A stretch of DNA of 64,000 bases from Skeletonema tropicum (taxonomy: Eukaryota; Bacillariophyta; Thalassiosirophyceae; Thalassiosirales; Thalassiosiraceae), in the NCBI GenBank assembly GCA_037178625.1, contig CM074145.1, positions 1,674,001 to 1,738,000 of the forward strand, written 5' to 3'. The notes beneath the pieces are model-generated. The model saw only the letters and a program-made list of their open reading frames with translations. It was not told the DNA's origin and did no database searches. Positions 9,848 through 20,285 of this stretch are shown here, one piece after another. The first letter of the stretch is position 1. Each line of letters opens with the position of its first letter. The position numbers and the translations under genes are program-made.

Positions 9848-12712
9848 ATGAAGCGATCCGATGCTATTGACAAAGGCAGCTCAGATCCAGGACACGGAGT
9901 TCCTAGCAAAATCAGCTTTTGTGACAAGGACAATCACGTCTCACCTTTAGGCAGCGGCAGCATCTTGGCATCAGCACCGGGTACAGCAGCCAATAGGCGT
10001 GCTGATCTTCGCCGACTCTTTGTCAAATCTTTGTCATGGTCTTCATCATTGACGACTTCATCACCAGAAGGCAATGACAATGAGGATAGTCCCAAAGGAA
10101 ATCAGTCCCAAATCCATACCCATACTCGCACCATCGCGAGAAACCCTCCTCCACCTCCTCCCCCTCCTCCTCCCCCGCGGAGGGGGAGGTTGACCCCGTC
10201 TTGGAGGAAACAGCGGAGTAACCCCATGAACCCATCTTCATCCTCAGAATATCCAGAGCGCAGCTTGCTTCGTCGTTGGTCTGAAGGCTCACGTGATACC
10301 TGTGCGACTGAAGACGAAGAAGAGCTTGTACGTATGATGCCCCGAATGAAGCTGGAACATCAAAGTGATCGCTCCGCCAAAGACGAAGGAAATATGAATA
10401 CGTCTTTCCACTCATTTGTATCATCGTCAAACAAGAAGAAGAAGAGCCATGTGACTTTTGAAGATGAATCCCCCGAGACTCTTGACAGCAACAAAATAAC
10501 ATCAACAGCCAAGGTTGCAAATACAGAAGCCAATAAGCGCGCTGATCTTCGTCGTCTCTTTGTCAAATCTGTGTCATCGGCTTCATCGTTGACTTCTTCT
10601 TCGGAAGGCAATGAGGATAGTCCCAAAGGAAATCAGTCCCATTTCGGCACCATCGCAAGAAACCTTCATCCACCTCCTCCCCAGTGGAGGTCAACCTCTA
10701 AACAGCGGAATAACACCATGAACCCATCTTCATCCTCAGAAGATCCCACGCATAGAGTACGTCGTAGCTCTGAAGGCTCATGTGATACTTATGCGGCTGA
10801 AGAGGAAGAAGAGCATGTGCATAGAATGTCCGGTATGAAGCTGGAACAACGTGATTGCTCTGCTGAGGAAGGACAAATGAACACGTCTTTTCCCTCATTC
10901 ATACCTTCGTCCAAGATGAAGAGGAGCCATGATCTCGTAGTGACTTTTGATGAGGAATATCCCATGACTCTAAACAGGAACAAAATCACATCATCTGCCG
11001 AGGTTGCAAATACAGAAGCCAATAAGCGCGCTGATCGTCGTCGTCTCTTTTTCAAATCTGCGTCATGGGCTTCATCGTTGACTTCATCATCAGAAGCAGA
11101 AGGCAATGAGGATAGTCCCAAAGGCAAAGGAAATCAGTCATCTTCCATGTTTGACAGAAGGAACAAAAGCTCATACATCCGGCGCCCAGCTAGAGTGAGT
11201 CAGTTTGAAGATAAAACAACAAAAACATGCGTATCATTTGCTCCTCAAGGCTGCGATAAATATGGACGATGCAAACTCCACCCGCAGTACAAATTGTACA
11301 AGAAGTTCTTAGGCTTCGGAGGATATGAGTTCATAAGGAACTGTCCCATATGTACTGCTTCGTCGCCTAATCATCTAGAGCAACGAGGCATTCCTACCTC
11401 CAAAATCCGAGCAGAATCAGGGGAGCAGCAGCATCGTAACGACAGTCGAGAAAGACTGCGGAGATCACGAACACGTAGCCCTGACATAAGCCCTGGTTTT
11501 AACAGAAACTACAGCAGTCGCGTCAGTTTTGCAAGTGCTCTCAAAAGCATCCATCTGAAGCTACCAACCCAGAAGTCATCGCGACGACGACATCAATCGC
11601 ATAGGCGCAGCCGTGATTATAGGCGATTATCATCATCAGTATCAACCAGAGAGTACATTATGGACGAGGCCATGGGATTAAGAAAGGATGTAAGTGTATC
11701 TGAGGAGGGTGAGTGTGGAAGAGACAGAGACAAACCCCCGCATGTGGCTACATTTGAGACAAGTAGAGAATCATCGTACAACATGAACAAGAAAATTCCG
11801 GGCAGTAATCCATTCGTGCACGAATCTAGTAATGTGAGCTTTGACACAAAGACTGGACGATGCAAGAAGCACCCTTCTGTTGTTTTGGCAAAGAAGTCGA
11901 CGTTTCGACCTAACAGCTTGGAGATCATCAAGAAGAACGGATGCCCGTTTTGTTCTGAAGCACAGGTTGAATTTAACCTCGATGAAGCTGGACAACGTCC
12001 TGTCGAAGGTACAAAGAAGGAGAGAGGTTTGCTTGGTCTAGATAGTGGTGGATCTATAGCCCGAAAGTCACAGAAGAAAACCAAGGTGAACATAAATTTC
12101 TCTTCGAGGAGGGGTAGCAGTAGCAGTGGTAACTCTACGCAAAGCATTCATTACAGCAGAGCCTCAGCCTCAGCTCCTTCAGAGGGATCACAAGTTGAGA
12201 AAGTTTTCAGGATGCCGTATACTACCCCACTAAGAGAAAGTGGTTGGTATACTGGTGAAGTGGACTCGGAAGGGAGACCGCATGGTTATGGCCGTATGAG
12301 GTTCAACGTAGGTCATACTTTTGAGGGTAACTGGAGGAATGGATATGTGTATGGAGAAGGTCAAAGGGAAAAGTTTAACAGAATGAAGTCTGGATTTGGC
12401 TCAAACAAGGCTGCTTGGAGACAGAGTGAGATGGCTCCGTCCGTTCAAAACACAACAGCTCCTTCTCTAGCTGGTGCTGGTGGAGTCAATATTCCTAATG
12501 CAAGGCATGGGGTAATGCATCAGTCTCAACATCAACTGCAGCCTCGTCAAGGATATTTTCCGGCCCAAATGCAGCAGTCCCAAATGCAGCAGGCGCAACA
12601 ACAAGTACAACAGCAGCAGGCGTGGATAGATATGACTCCCCAAGAGAGACAGAGGTCCATGACTGAGTGGTATGCAATCTGGTTGCCAGATTCTGGATAT
12701 CGACCTACATAA
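9848..12712 (+). CDS. Large low-complexity protein with two Cys/His motifs and MORN repeats
   Basis: The 954-aa product has a Ser/Arg-rich, mostly disordered N-terminal half. That half contains three diverged copies of a roughly 150-residue unit, each marked by the ADLRRLFVKS-type motif, SPKGNQS and NPSSSSE. Two similar zinc-binding-like motifs follow: G-R-C-K-L-H-P...C-P-I-C near residues 471-505, and G-R-C-K-K-H-P...C-P-F-C near residues 668-705, both of the form C-x2-H-P...C-x2-C. Residues about 798-840 carry MORN units (Y-T-G-E-V...G-x-G...F-x-G-x-W), which usually bind phospholipid membranes or act as scaffolds. The C-terminus is Gln/Met-rich. A poly-Pro run (about residues 100-110) is present. 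No enzymatic domain is seen. The function is unknown; a membrane-associated scaffold is the best guess. The start is a clear ATG at 9848. Confidence 0.75.
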   Translation: MKRSDAIDKGSSDPGHGVPSKISFCDKDNHVSPLGSGSILASAPGTAANRRADLRRLFVKSLSWSSSLTTSSPEGNDNEDSPKGNQSQIHTHTRTIARNPPPPPPPPPPPRRGRLTPSWRKQRSNPMNPSSSSEYPERSLLRRWSEGSRDTCATEDEEELVRMMPRMKLEHQSDRSAKDEGNMNTSFHSFVSSSNKKKKSHVTFEDESPETLDSNKITSTAKVANTEANKRADLRRLFVKSVSSASSLTSSSEGNEDSPKGNQSHFGTIARNLHPPPPQWRSTSKQRNNTMNPSSSSEDPTHRVRRSSEGSCDTYAAEEEEEHVHRMSGMKLEQRDCSAEEGQMNTSFPSFIPSSKMKRSHDLVVTFDEEYPMTLNRNKITSSAEVANTEANKRADRRRLFFKSASWASSLTSSSEAEGNEDSPKGKGNQSSSMFDRRNKSSYIRRPARVSQFEDKTTKTCVSFAPQGCDKYGRCKLHPQYKLYKKFLGFGGYEFIRNCPICTASSPNHLEQRGIPTSKIRAESGEQQHRNDSRERLRRSRTRSPDISPGFNRNYSSRVSFASALKSIHLKLPTQKSSRRRHQSHRRSRDYRRLSSSVSTREYIMDEAMGLRKDVSVSEEGECGRDRDKPPHVATFETSRESSYNMNKKIPGSNPFVHESSNVSFDTKTGRCKKHPSVVLAKKSTFRPNSLEIIKKNGCPFCSEAQVEFNLDEAGQRPVEGTKKERGLLGLDSGGSIARKSQKKTKVNINFSSRRGSSSSGNSTQSIHYSRASASAPSEGSQVEKVFRMPYTTPLRESGWYTGEVDSEGRPHGYGRMRFNVGHTFEGNWRNGYVYGEGQREKFNRMKSGFGSNKAAWRQSEMAPSVQNTTAPSLAGAGGVNIPNARHGVMHQSQHQLQPRQGYFPAQMQQSQMQQAQQQVQQQQAWIDMTPQERQRSMTEWYAIWLPDSGYRPT

Positions 12713-13065
12713 AAGCGCTCTGTCTAACTGGAGAGCAGCTGAGGTAAAGGGGAATGATAACGAAGACGAAACGAAAGCGAATCTCCATTTTAACAAATTA
12801 TTAAATCGACGAATTTATTTGTTTAATTCGATGTCGTACTCATCTATTTCTATTATGTAATGACGCAAGTGGGAGACACGCATCTGCGCTCATAAATGCA
12901 CATTCGCTTGCTGTCTGGAAAGCCATTCGGCAATAGAAAAGACCGTACCGTTGTACCGAAGCAGGTCCCTTTTAGTATCGTAGATATCTAATCTGATTAA
13001 CTTTGTATTTATTCATAAATGCACATTCGAGGGATGGTTGCATGGAGAAGTGGGGCGCTACTTTA

Positions 13066-13320
13066 GGGCACGGCTCGACTGCTCAACTACAATTTGCTTA
13101 TAGTGTTCCTACCTTGGCAATGTCGCCACAAAGTCCTCACGTGAACAATCTCTGCTTGATGGAGTAACGGTAGAGTAATGAAATGACTACGGCCGTGTAG
13201 CTTGCGGTTGAAGTATTGTATGCCCTTTGAAGAGTGGGTCTCAGTGCATACACGTTTTGAACTTGAACTCCTCCACATTTGAAGTAGGAGCTAGGATGAC
13301 GTTGATTACTTTTCTCAGTC
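13066..13320. repeat. Diverged direct repeat, copy 1
   Basis: Shares ordered blocks with 14020-14250: ctcgactgctcaactac, tgaagagtg...ctcag, ttgaactcct and gaagtagga...gatga. Spacing is conserved with many substitutions, so this is an old duplication. Confidence 0.6.
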
Positions 13321-14019
13321 TTCTTCGTGAAGTAGGGTGAGTAGGATGACGTAGCATGGACAGTCTCTCAATAGCGGACATGCAGAGGTTGATCTCCACG
13401 TCTCGTGGAAGGTGATGCCAGGCGATTCCAAGGAGCAAGAATGTACGCCAACTTGCTCTAGAGAGTGAAGTCCTTCCATGGTGTGCAAATGAGTCTAGAA
13501 CTTCCAAGTACTGTTTTTCGAGATAGTAAACGTGCCAACGACACGGAAGATGTTGCATCTCGAAGTGAGGAAGCAAAGTGAGGAAATGGCAGCGAATGAT
13601 GTATGATGTAGAATATTATCGTGAAAGGAGGAGCGTTAGTGGAAGCACCTTGTTGCTAGCGCCTATTTGAAAATATGTAGTGGCTTTAATTTATGTGGAG
13701 AGATAAGTGAAAGCAACAAGTAGTAGAGAAGAAGAGAATCGAGTGAGTGCCACAATAGCAATAGAAGCAAATAGAGTGAGAGTGACCACACTTGCATGAG
13801 TGAATTTCAAGAGGGCTAAGATGAAGATCTCATTGGACTCGAATTACTTGGAACTAAAGCAATGTCATGAACTATTTACATCTTTCATAGGATTGCATGA
13901 GAGACATTATCTACCTACGCCTACACTCCTCATCCGTGAAGATGGAAACGCCGATCCCCGGTCATTCCGCTAGAGATAGAGGCTGCAAATGTGCCAAATG
14001 ATACCCGATATGTGCAATG

Positions 14020-14250
14020 GGCTTTTGGAGCGCTACTTGGCGACAGGTGTGACAGGATAGGCCCTCGACTGCTCAACTACACGAAGCTCTCCCGTCAACA
14101 GGCCGTGCTTGGTCCAAATAATAGCAGTGGATGAATAGACGGTGGCCAGCCGTGTTGATGCAGTATACCGTGTGAAGAGTGTGCTCAGAGTGTACTCGTT
14201 GAACTCCTCTTAAGTCACAATGGAAGTAGGAACTACGATGATGTCAAGTT
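14020..14250. repeat. Diverged direct repeat, copy 2
   Basis: Partner of 13066-13320, same orientation, about 950 bp away. It contains ctcgactgctcaactac near 14063-14080 and the ttgaactcctc...gaagtagga block near 14200-14230. Confidence 0.6.
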
Positions 14251-14365
14251 CGGCAGGAAGATGTGTTGTTAGAAAGATGACTCGAAACGAAAAATAAAGA
14301 CATGTCAACAAGAATCTATCGCTATTGACATCAAATAATTCTTTGGGGGTATATCCGTAGGCCAT

Positions 14366-14391
14366 TTTTTGCGCCCATTTGGGCGCAAAAA
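14366..14391. repeat. 26-bp palindrome, gcgccc core
   Basis: Near-perfect palindrome: ttttt-gcgccc-attt-gggcgc-aaaaa. The same design recurs at 15639-15664, with a half site near 15860-15871. Confidence 0.75.
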
Positions 14392-15638
14392 TCGATTTTG
14401 GCCCATCTCGAGATATTTGGGGGCGCAAAAATCGCCGGGTGGTGATACGCATTACTACGCCATTACTATGCCGATCCTGCCGGTTCAAAGACCAATATTA
14501 TTCCATTTAGTTAGTTTAGAGTGCATCTGTAACTTGGGTTGATCAGATTCCATCCACACGCCGAGATGTTGGGGGTGTCAAATCAGATGCGTCGGCGTTG
14601 ATCGGCGTCGTGAGACGATTTTGCATCGAAAATCACACATCTCACAAAAAGCATCCCCACCATGATGCATCACATGGCGTTATCAGCCATAAAATAAAAA
14701 GCAACAACGACTCCACCATGTTTCCTACCCCAAAATTTTGTGCTGAATCCATTTTTGAGGTCGGTGGGGCCTGAATCTCAACGGCTAAGGCAGTATCACG
14801 ACGTGAACATAATGCATGCAAAATTGGCACAGTCGACATGAGAAGAACTGACCTCATATATTTACACCGACGCAAATACGATACCACCACACAATAATAA
14901 CCGATGCTATATACCTATGACGAAGTAATGGTGACTTGGTAGCCGCTATATTGCCCATAAAGTCGAGATTATCACGTACTCGCTGCGCACCGGCATGTGT
15001 TTGGAGAGCATGCTGATCACCAACTTGGCCGCTATGTGGGGGGCAGCAATCGATGCAATGGAGCCACCAAACGTCACCCCTCGTCCCAACAATATAATTT
15101 GTGGCAAATGGTGTGATATTCCTGGCAGATAATGACTTATACCTCTCCCAAACACTATGTCAGAGAAGTAACTTCATTACAATCACCAGAGGGCACACAA
15201 TCAAAAAAATAGAGAGCAATTAATCATTTCAAGTAGCCAAAGATGCCCCAAAACCGAAACCGTTTTTTATATGTATTGAGTAAAATGGAAGTGTATTATG
15301 AAGTGTATCACTCCTGACATGGCCAAAGTAGAGTATAATTGAGTGTAATATGATGATTTTATGCACTTAATGGTGAGTATTATTTCTCTTTATAGACAAC
15401 GATTCATAGCAAGCCCTACCGGAATTAGACAGCCAATGATATTAACTTTGGGATAATAATCGCATCATAGGTGTATTCGTTTCGTGTGTGGTGTTAGGGG
15501 TGTAGGAGCAAAGGTCATCATGGAGACCATCTGAGACCATCCTGTTGAGCTCAGAATTGGAGGCGAGGAGGGAAAAGAGAAAAGAGGCCAGAGTGAAGGG
15601 GCCTCTGTAGAATATCAACGTAGGAATTCAGTAAATAT

Positions 15639-15664
15639 TTTTTGCGCCCATATGGGCGCAAAAA
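15639..15664. repeat. 26-bp perfect palindrome, gcgccc core
   Basis: ttttt-gcgccc-atat-gggcgc-aaaaa, a perfect 26-bp palindrome, the same module as at 14366-14391. It could be a protein-binding site or a cruciform-forming terminal motif of a mobile element. Confidence 0.75.
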
Positions 15665-16129
15665 TTTGAGACCATTTTGACGAACGGAAGAAGACCTCGA
15701 TCATGGTCATGTCATGCCCTAGCAAAGGCACTTGTAGCACTGTAGTGACCAAATATGAGCCCAAACATTTTAGGCGATGGTATTAGACAAAATTTAATGT
15801 GCCGGCACTAGCTGTAAGTCCACTGGAACCCTCTGAACTAATGCTCTTGATTTGGGCTTTTTTGCGCCCATTTTGCCGCCCATTTTTGGCCGGCCTACGG
15901 ATATGGGCGGGGGACGTCACACAAGATGCTGACAGGGTTCGAATAACCAAGGTACTCCGGCAGGCTACAGTCCCGGGGTCCTCTTCACCCTCCTAAAGGG
16001 ATCACTAGATCGCCCGCGCGAGTGCAACTCTCAGCTTTTCTCCCGATCAATCTCCACCTGTACGGAAACTGTGTGCTCTGGAACCCCAAACTCAGAGTGC
16101 GGTCCGAAGACGTTTAACATGCCCAGGGC

Positions 16130-16196
16130 CAATTTGTATAGCACCGGCTTCCACGGTGCTGGGTCAATTTATATAGCACCAGCTTCCACGGTGCTT
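16130..16196. repeat. Two tandem stem-loop units
   Basis: Two units of about 33 bp (caattt-tatagcacc-gcttcc-acggtgct) lie head to tail. Each contains an agcaccg/cggtgct-type stem with a short loop. The position is about 600 bp upstream of the 6PGL-like gene; the function is unknown. Confidence 0.6.
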
Positions 16197-16786
16197 AAGT
16201 TGTTGCTCGATCTCATCTACTGTTCTTCTTGCCCGATCATGAATCATGAATCATGTAACTCACCTGTAACTGTAATCATCGGCCATCGAATGGCGGCTGC
16301 GGTCGTCCAGAAAAGCACGCCGGCGATGCGTGTGGGCGAATATGGATGGGAGGCGGTGGTAGGATAGCAGTCGGCTTTCGGAGGGCGGAGAGCTGGCCGA
16401 CATGGTGATGATCTGTTAGCAAATGATGTTGACTGTTTGCTCGATGAAAAATTATGAGACAGGCACAGCTAGCAGCGGCATCGGCAGGTGTCTCGCGACA
16501 GCATTTAGCCATGCATGATTGAATGAATGGCTGTGAAAGCTCATGATGCTGTCTGTCGGCATGATTGAATGAATGCTGTAGAGAGAAGACGACATGATTG
16601 AGCTCCTTTTTTGTGGTGTTTTTGTGATTTTTGGTCTGAGAGGACATTTGAGTACCGAGTGACATTGCGAAGTTGAAGTACGTCATCGAAGCAGGCGGTG
16701 ATGTGATTGAAAAAATGAAAGATTCCCTGCTCGCTCTGTCAACATCTATCTTTTAGACTCTCAACTCTCACCATAAAATCATAATT

Positions 16787-17686
16787 ATGCAGACAATGAA
16801 TCTTAGGCTACTCTTGCTTAGCGGCTGCTTCATAGCTGGTTATCATGCGTTCCAAGCACCTCGTCCAACTTCTTCTTCCTTTCTACGCACTCAACTGAAC
16901 GCTGCCCCAGCCAAAAAAGTGCACGTCCTACCCACAGAAAATGAAGTGACACAAGCAGTTCACCAAATTGTCGAATCTTGTGCCCAAAAAGCAATATCCG
17001 AACGTGGACACTTTGCCCTCGCTATACCTGGCGGGTCTGTCTTGAAAGTACTTAGCTCCCTCGATCCATCAGATGACTGGGTCTCCAAAACAACCTTGTG
17101 CTTCGTCAATCACAAATGCGTAGACATCACAGACGAATCTAGCGCCATTGAGGCACAGGCTCGTGCTAAATTCTTGGACCGGTGGGGACTCACTGATATT
17201 ATTTCCCTGAATGGGTCAAGTGATGGACAGAAGGAAGCAGATGATTATGAATTGAAGATGAAGGCCATCTCGGAGTCCAAACTACCACGTGATGGGGATG
17301 GGTTCCCCGTGTTTGATTTATCTTTGATTGGAGTTGGAGACGACGGGCATATTGGGTCTCTCTACCCACAGCGTAATGAAATCGATATTGTTGATGGTCC
17401 ATGGGTAACTGCTGCGTTTCAGAAAGATCCACCAAGCATTTCTTTGACACTGCCGGTCATGCAGCGTGCTCAAACGACAGTAATCTCTGCGGCTGGAAAG
17501 TCAGTAAAATATCCAAACGGAAAGGCTGGGGCAATGAGACTGGCGATTGCAGATGAGACAGTGACACCAAAGGACTTTCCAGCGAGTGCTCTGAGGGAAT
17601 GTGCTATCTGGATTCTGGATGAAGCAAATGCAAGTGAGATGGAGTTGGAGATGTCTACTGTCGACAAGGCAGTTGCTGATGCGTAA
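16787..17686 (+). CDS. Plastid-targeted 6-phosphogluconolactonase-like protein
   Basis: The 299-aa product belongs to the NagB/6PGL fold. 6PGL hydrolyses 6-phosphogluconolactone in the oxidative pentose phosphate pathway. Visible family motifs are LAIPGGS near residue 83 (phosphate loop), and the strongest one, LSLIGVGDDGHIGSLYP, near residue 190 (family GxGxDGHxxSLFP, containing the general-base region). The N-terminus has a hydrophobic signal ending G-Y-H-A-F-Q-A-P, followed by a Ser/Thr-rich transit peptide, the bipartite plastid signal of secondary red plastids. An oddity: the place of the usual D-E-R motif reads V-N-H-K-C-V, so substrate handling may differ from bacterial enzymes. Other sugar-phosphate isomerases of the NagB fold are an alternative. 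The start ATG at 16787 is needed for the signal peptide. Confidence 0.8.
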   Translation: MQTMNLRLLLLSGCFIAGYHAFQAPRPTSSSFLRTQLNAAPAKKVHVLPTENEVTQAVHQIVESCAQKAISERGHFALAIPGGSVLKVLSSLDPSDDWVSKTTLCFVNHKCVDITDESSAIEAQARAKFLDRWGLTDIISLNGSSDGQKEADDYELKMKAISESKLPRDGDGFPVFDLSLIGVGDDGHIGSLYPQRNEIDIVDGPWVTAAFQKDPPSISLTLPVMQRAQTTVISAAGKSVKYPNGKAGAMRLAIADETVTPKDFPASALRECAIWILDEANASEMELEMSTVDKAVADA

Positions 17687-17861
17687 CTGTAACCGTTAAC
17701 CATTTCTAAACATGATTATCTTCATTTCAATATGTATATAGCTCCCATGACTTTCCTTGAGCAGACTTAGCAGACTTAATCTCCTGCTCGTACGCTTTAT
17801 AATAGCACACACACCATTGTCTTCATTATTTCATCCCTTCCAAAAACTACAATCCGACATT

Positions 17862-18803
17862 TCAATCTTCAGCAACAGGCAGCAACGCATTTTGTTCATG
17901 AATGGTATCCCCCATACTCCTCGAATGTTCCACGTTCACAGATAATGCGGCTGTATCCTCCGTATCACTACGTGGACGGTCCTCTCTCATCAAACTTCCT
18001 CCTCCCACCCCCTTCTCTTCCTTCTGCTTGTCACATACATCCCAAAAGTTACATCGACACGAAGGACAACTCTTATTCGATTTCCCACTCTTTACATTCG
18101 AATGAGAAAACCAATTCAATATGCACTCCTGATGAAAGACATGGCTGCAGTGTTTGGAACATACGACTACATCTCCAATATCATACTCCAACATGCAAAT
18201 GGAACATTCGTTGGAGCATTGATTGTTTTGTTTGCCTTGGCGGTTTGTTATTTCGGTAGGTATGATTAGATTGATTTTGTATTGAGCATCGGAGTTTGGG
18301 TCATTGTCTTGTTCGTCTTGGAAAATGTATTCAATATGATCTTCCGTAATCACCTGCGTTTGAGATAGATAGATAGAATATCCAACAATACAGTTAGCAA
18401 GAGAGCCAAAGCAAAGAACAAGAGAGCCAAAGAGGCGAACGAATTTCAAATCCAATAAAGCATTAATCAATCTTCATTCCAACAGATCACTTACAAACGT
18501 CTCATTTTGTAAATCATACATCGCCTTCAATTTAAGACCCTCTCTCTTCCCCTGATCAGGCCACCACCCCCTCGGCAATCTTCTTCGCGGCTGCGTTCGC
18601 TCAGCAGCAGTGGTCATCGCTGACGCTCGTCGTTGCTGACCGCCGTTATTGCTATTACTGTTATCGTCCCTACTATCATCATTACTACGCTGTGCACTAC
18701 GCTGTCTCTCCAAAAAAGTTGGCTGACGAGGAATCCGAAAGGCCGCTGTGATGCGGGCCGAAAGTTTGCGGCGTGTTTTCTGTTGCTGGGGTTCGTCTGC
18801 CAT
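17862..18803 (-). CDS. RING-H2 finger protein, two exons
   Basis: Exon 1 is 18495-18803 (ATG at 18803, M-A-D-E-P-Q-Q-Q) and exon 2 is 17862-18353. The 141-bp intron (18354-18494) has gtaagt and cgcag ends and is phase 0. Together they give 266 aa. The N-terminal part is basic and Arg/Ser-rich. Exon 2 holds a C3H2C3 RING-H2 finger: C-S-I-C...C-S-K-H-C-S-H-V-F-H-Q-E-C...C-P-S-C, with the typical Trp (L-N-W-F) after the sixth ligand. This fold recruits E2 enzymes, so the protein is a likely E3 ubiquitin ligase. No membrane segment is coded in the spliced product; the hydrophobic stretch seen if the intron is read through is intronic. The gene converges with the 6PGL-like gene, ends 175 bp apart. 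Confidence 0.8.
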
Positions 18804-20285
18804 CACTTCGATGAATACGAACGCAATGCAAATTTTATATTATGACTTCGACTCTCTTGTCCTCGATGCAAGCAGTACTATCAATGTAATGCTGATTGCT
18901 AGCCAGCTGCATGCCAAAGATCTCAACTATTTACTAATAGTATATAGTATTTCATTGAGAGAACTATGAAAAAGTAGATGAGAACAAAAGGGGGCTGCGT
19001 ACGTGGAAAGGTCAATCGTGTAACCTACTTAAGTATGATAGTCAGCTTCTTTTATTTTGCCAGCTGCGAGCTGCGCGCTGCAACTATCGTTCGCTTTTTA
19101 CGATTTACGCACGATCAATTATCGCTGAATTCTAAAATAATGCATAATGCTGCATGGTTCCTAAAATTTTTCCGGACGCGATGACTTCGTTTGGGTACCG
19201 CCAAGGGTCAAAAGCGGTACCGCACCATCTGGTAACGACATTTCTCAGTGGCCGGTTCTTTCGCTTTCAAAGCTCTTTAGCTAGATACAAAGAAGATACA
19301 AGCTAAGTATCATCCCCATCGACAGCAATAGAAGAAGTAGCACCACCAGCAGGAGTGCATTTGTCTATGCACACCATCGGAGCATAAGTATACAGTAAGG
19401 TAATGCCGCTATCAACAGAATACTCCCGCCCCAACCATCCCGACCCGATGTGTATTTACCACTCGACCTCGACCCCAACAAGCCCTCTCTCTCTAGGTAG
19501 CACTCTTTCAAAACAACTGAACCACAGAGATGCCCACCAGGATTTTTAGCATGATGCCCATTTCCATCACCTGAGTCTGAGTAGACGAACACATCGAGAT
19601 ATCCATCAGTAAAAACATCTGTTCCCGTAAAACGATGCGAAGACGTACAGATATGTAGTCGGCTGAGAAGATTTGCTTGGAGCGAACGAAGGGAAGCCAC
19701 TTGGAGTTAATGAAGGGAGACTGTGCTTGGCTCAGAAGACTCGCCGCTTGTGGCTCAGCCTCAGCATCAGAAGACATTGCTCTGGAACGAACGAAGGGCA
19801 CAGAAGATTCGCTTGGAGCCAATCTCACAGGTTGGGGTTGGGGACATTCACATTACAAAATGCTGCACCAACACTGCATATGTAGACAATTTACTATCTT
19901 CCACCGTATCACCAAAGAGTCCTCTACTACATCATTCTACATCCATAGAAATAGAAGAGTCGAAATAGAAGTAGAAGAGTCTAGCTGGGTCTTCTGGGCA
20001 AAACTGGCATATCTACAAGATAGATGTCTCAAATTTTTTATATTCATTAGCATGAGCTGAATTGAGACTCAAGTTTTTGCCTTACATCTTGGGTTTCTGC
20101 AGTAGAGTCATCGGGGCAGCAGCTTGAAATGGCAGTGGCAGGCTGGACTAATAACCACCTTGTTGAGACACCAACCACCACCCAAGCAAGAAGTGATAGT
20201 ACAAAATTATGTGTTATGCGTCTCATCAGACTACTTGAAACTTCAAAATCAAAATTGGGATATTTAATCATCTAATAAGGGTCAT
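18804..20285. other. Intergenic with a dispersed repeat and degenerate short repeats
   Basis: No gene recognised. It contains the dispersed repeat at 19163-19272. Around 19665-19830 there are degenerate repeats of gaagattygcttggagc and gaacgaaggg blocks that give spurious short frames on both strands. Confidence 0.5.
19163..19272. repeat. Dispersed repeat, copy 1
   Basis: Shares aaatttttccgga, cgtttgggtaccgccaa, gcggtaccgcacca and tttcgctttcaaag in the same order with 23592-23710. It lies about 360 bp upstream of the RING-H2 gene (-). Confidence 0.7.

Larger units (their letters stand above)
14351..15904. mobile_element. Candidate non-autonomous inverted-repeat element
   Basis: Perfect 13-bp inverted ends, atatccgtaggcc at 14351-14363 and ggcctacggatat at 15892-15904, each lie next to a gcgccca/tgggcgc palindromic module. 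The inner arms (tttttgcgccca...) are also inverted at the two ends. I cannot define a target duplication and see no transposase, so this could be a degraded MITE-like element or coincidental structure. Confidence 0.4.
12713..16786. other. 4-kb repeat-rich intergenic region, no gene seen
   Basis: Reading frames are short and unlike known proteins. Contents I can name are listed separately: a diverged direct duplication (13066-13320 and 14020-14250), a candidate inverted-repeat element (14351-15904) with gcgccca palindromes, and a tandem stem-loop (16130-16196). A 16-bp block cataaatgcacattcg also occurs twice (about 12891 and 13014). Confidence 0.55.

Noticed and set aside
18354..18494. N-terminal membrane helix of the RING-H2 protein
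   Set aside because: The hydrophobic stretch is the translation of a GT-AG intron, removed when exon 1 (18495-18803) is joined.
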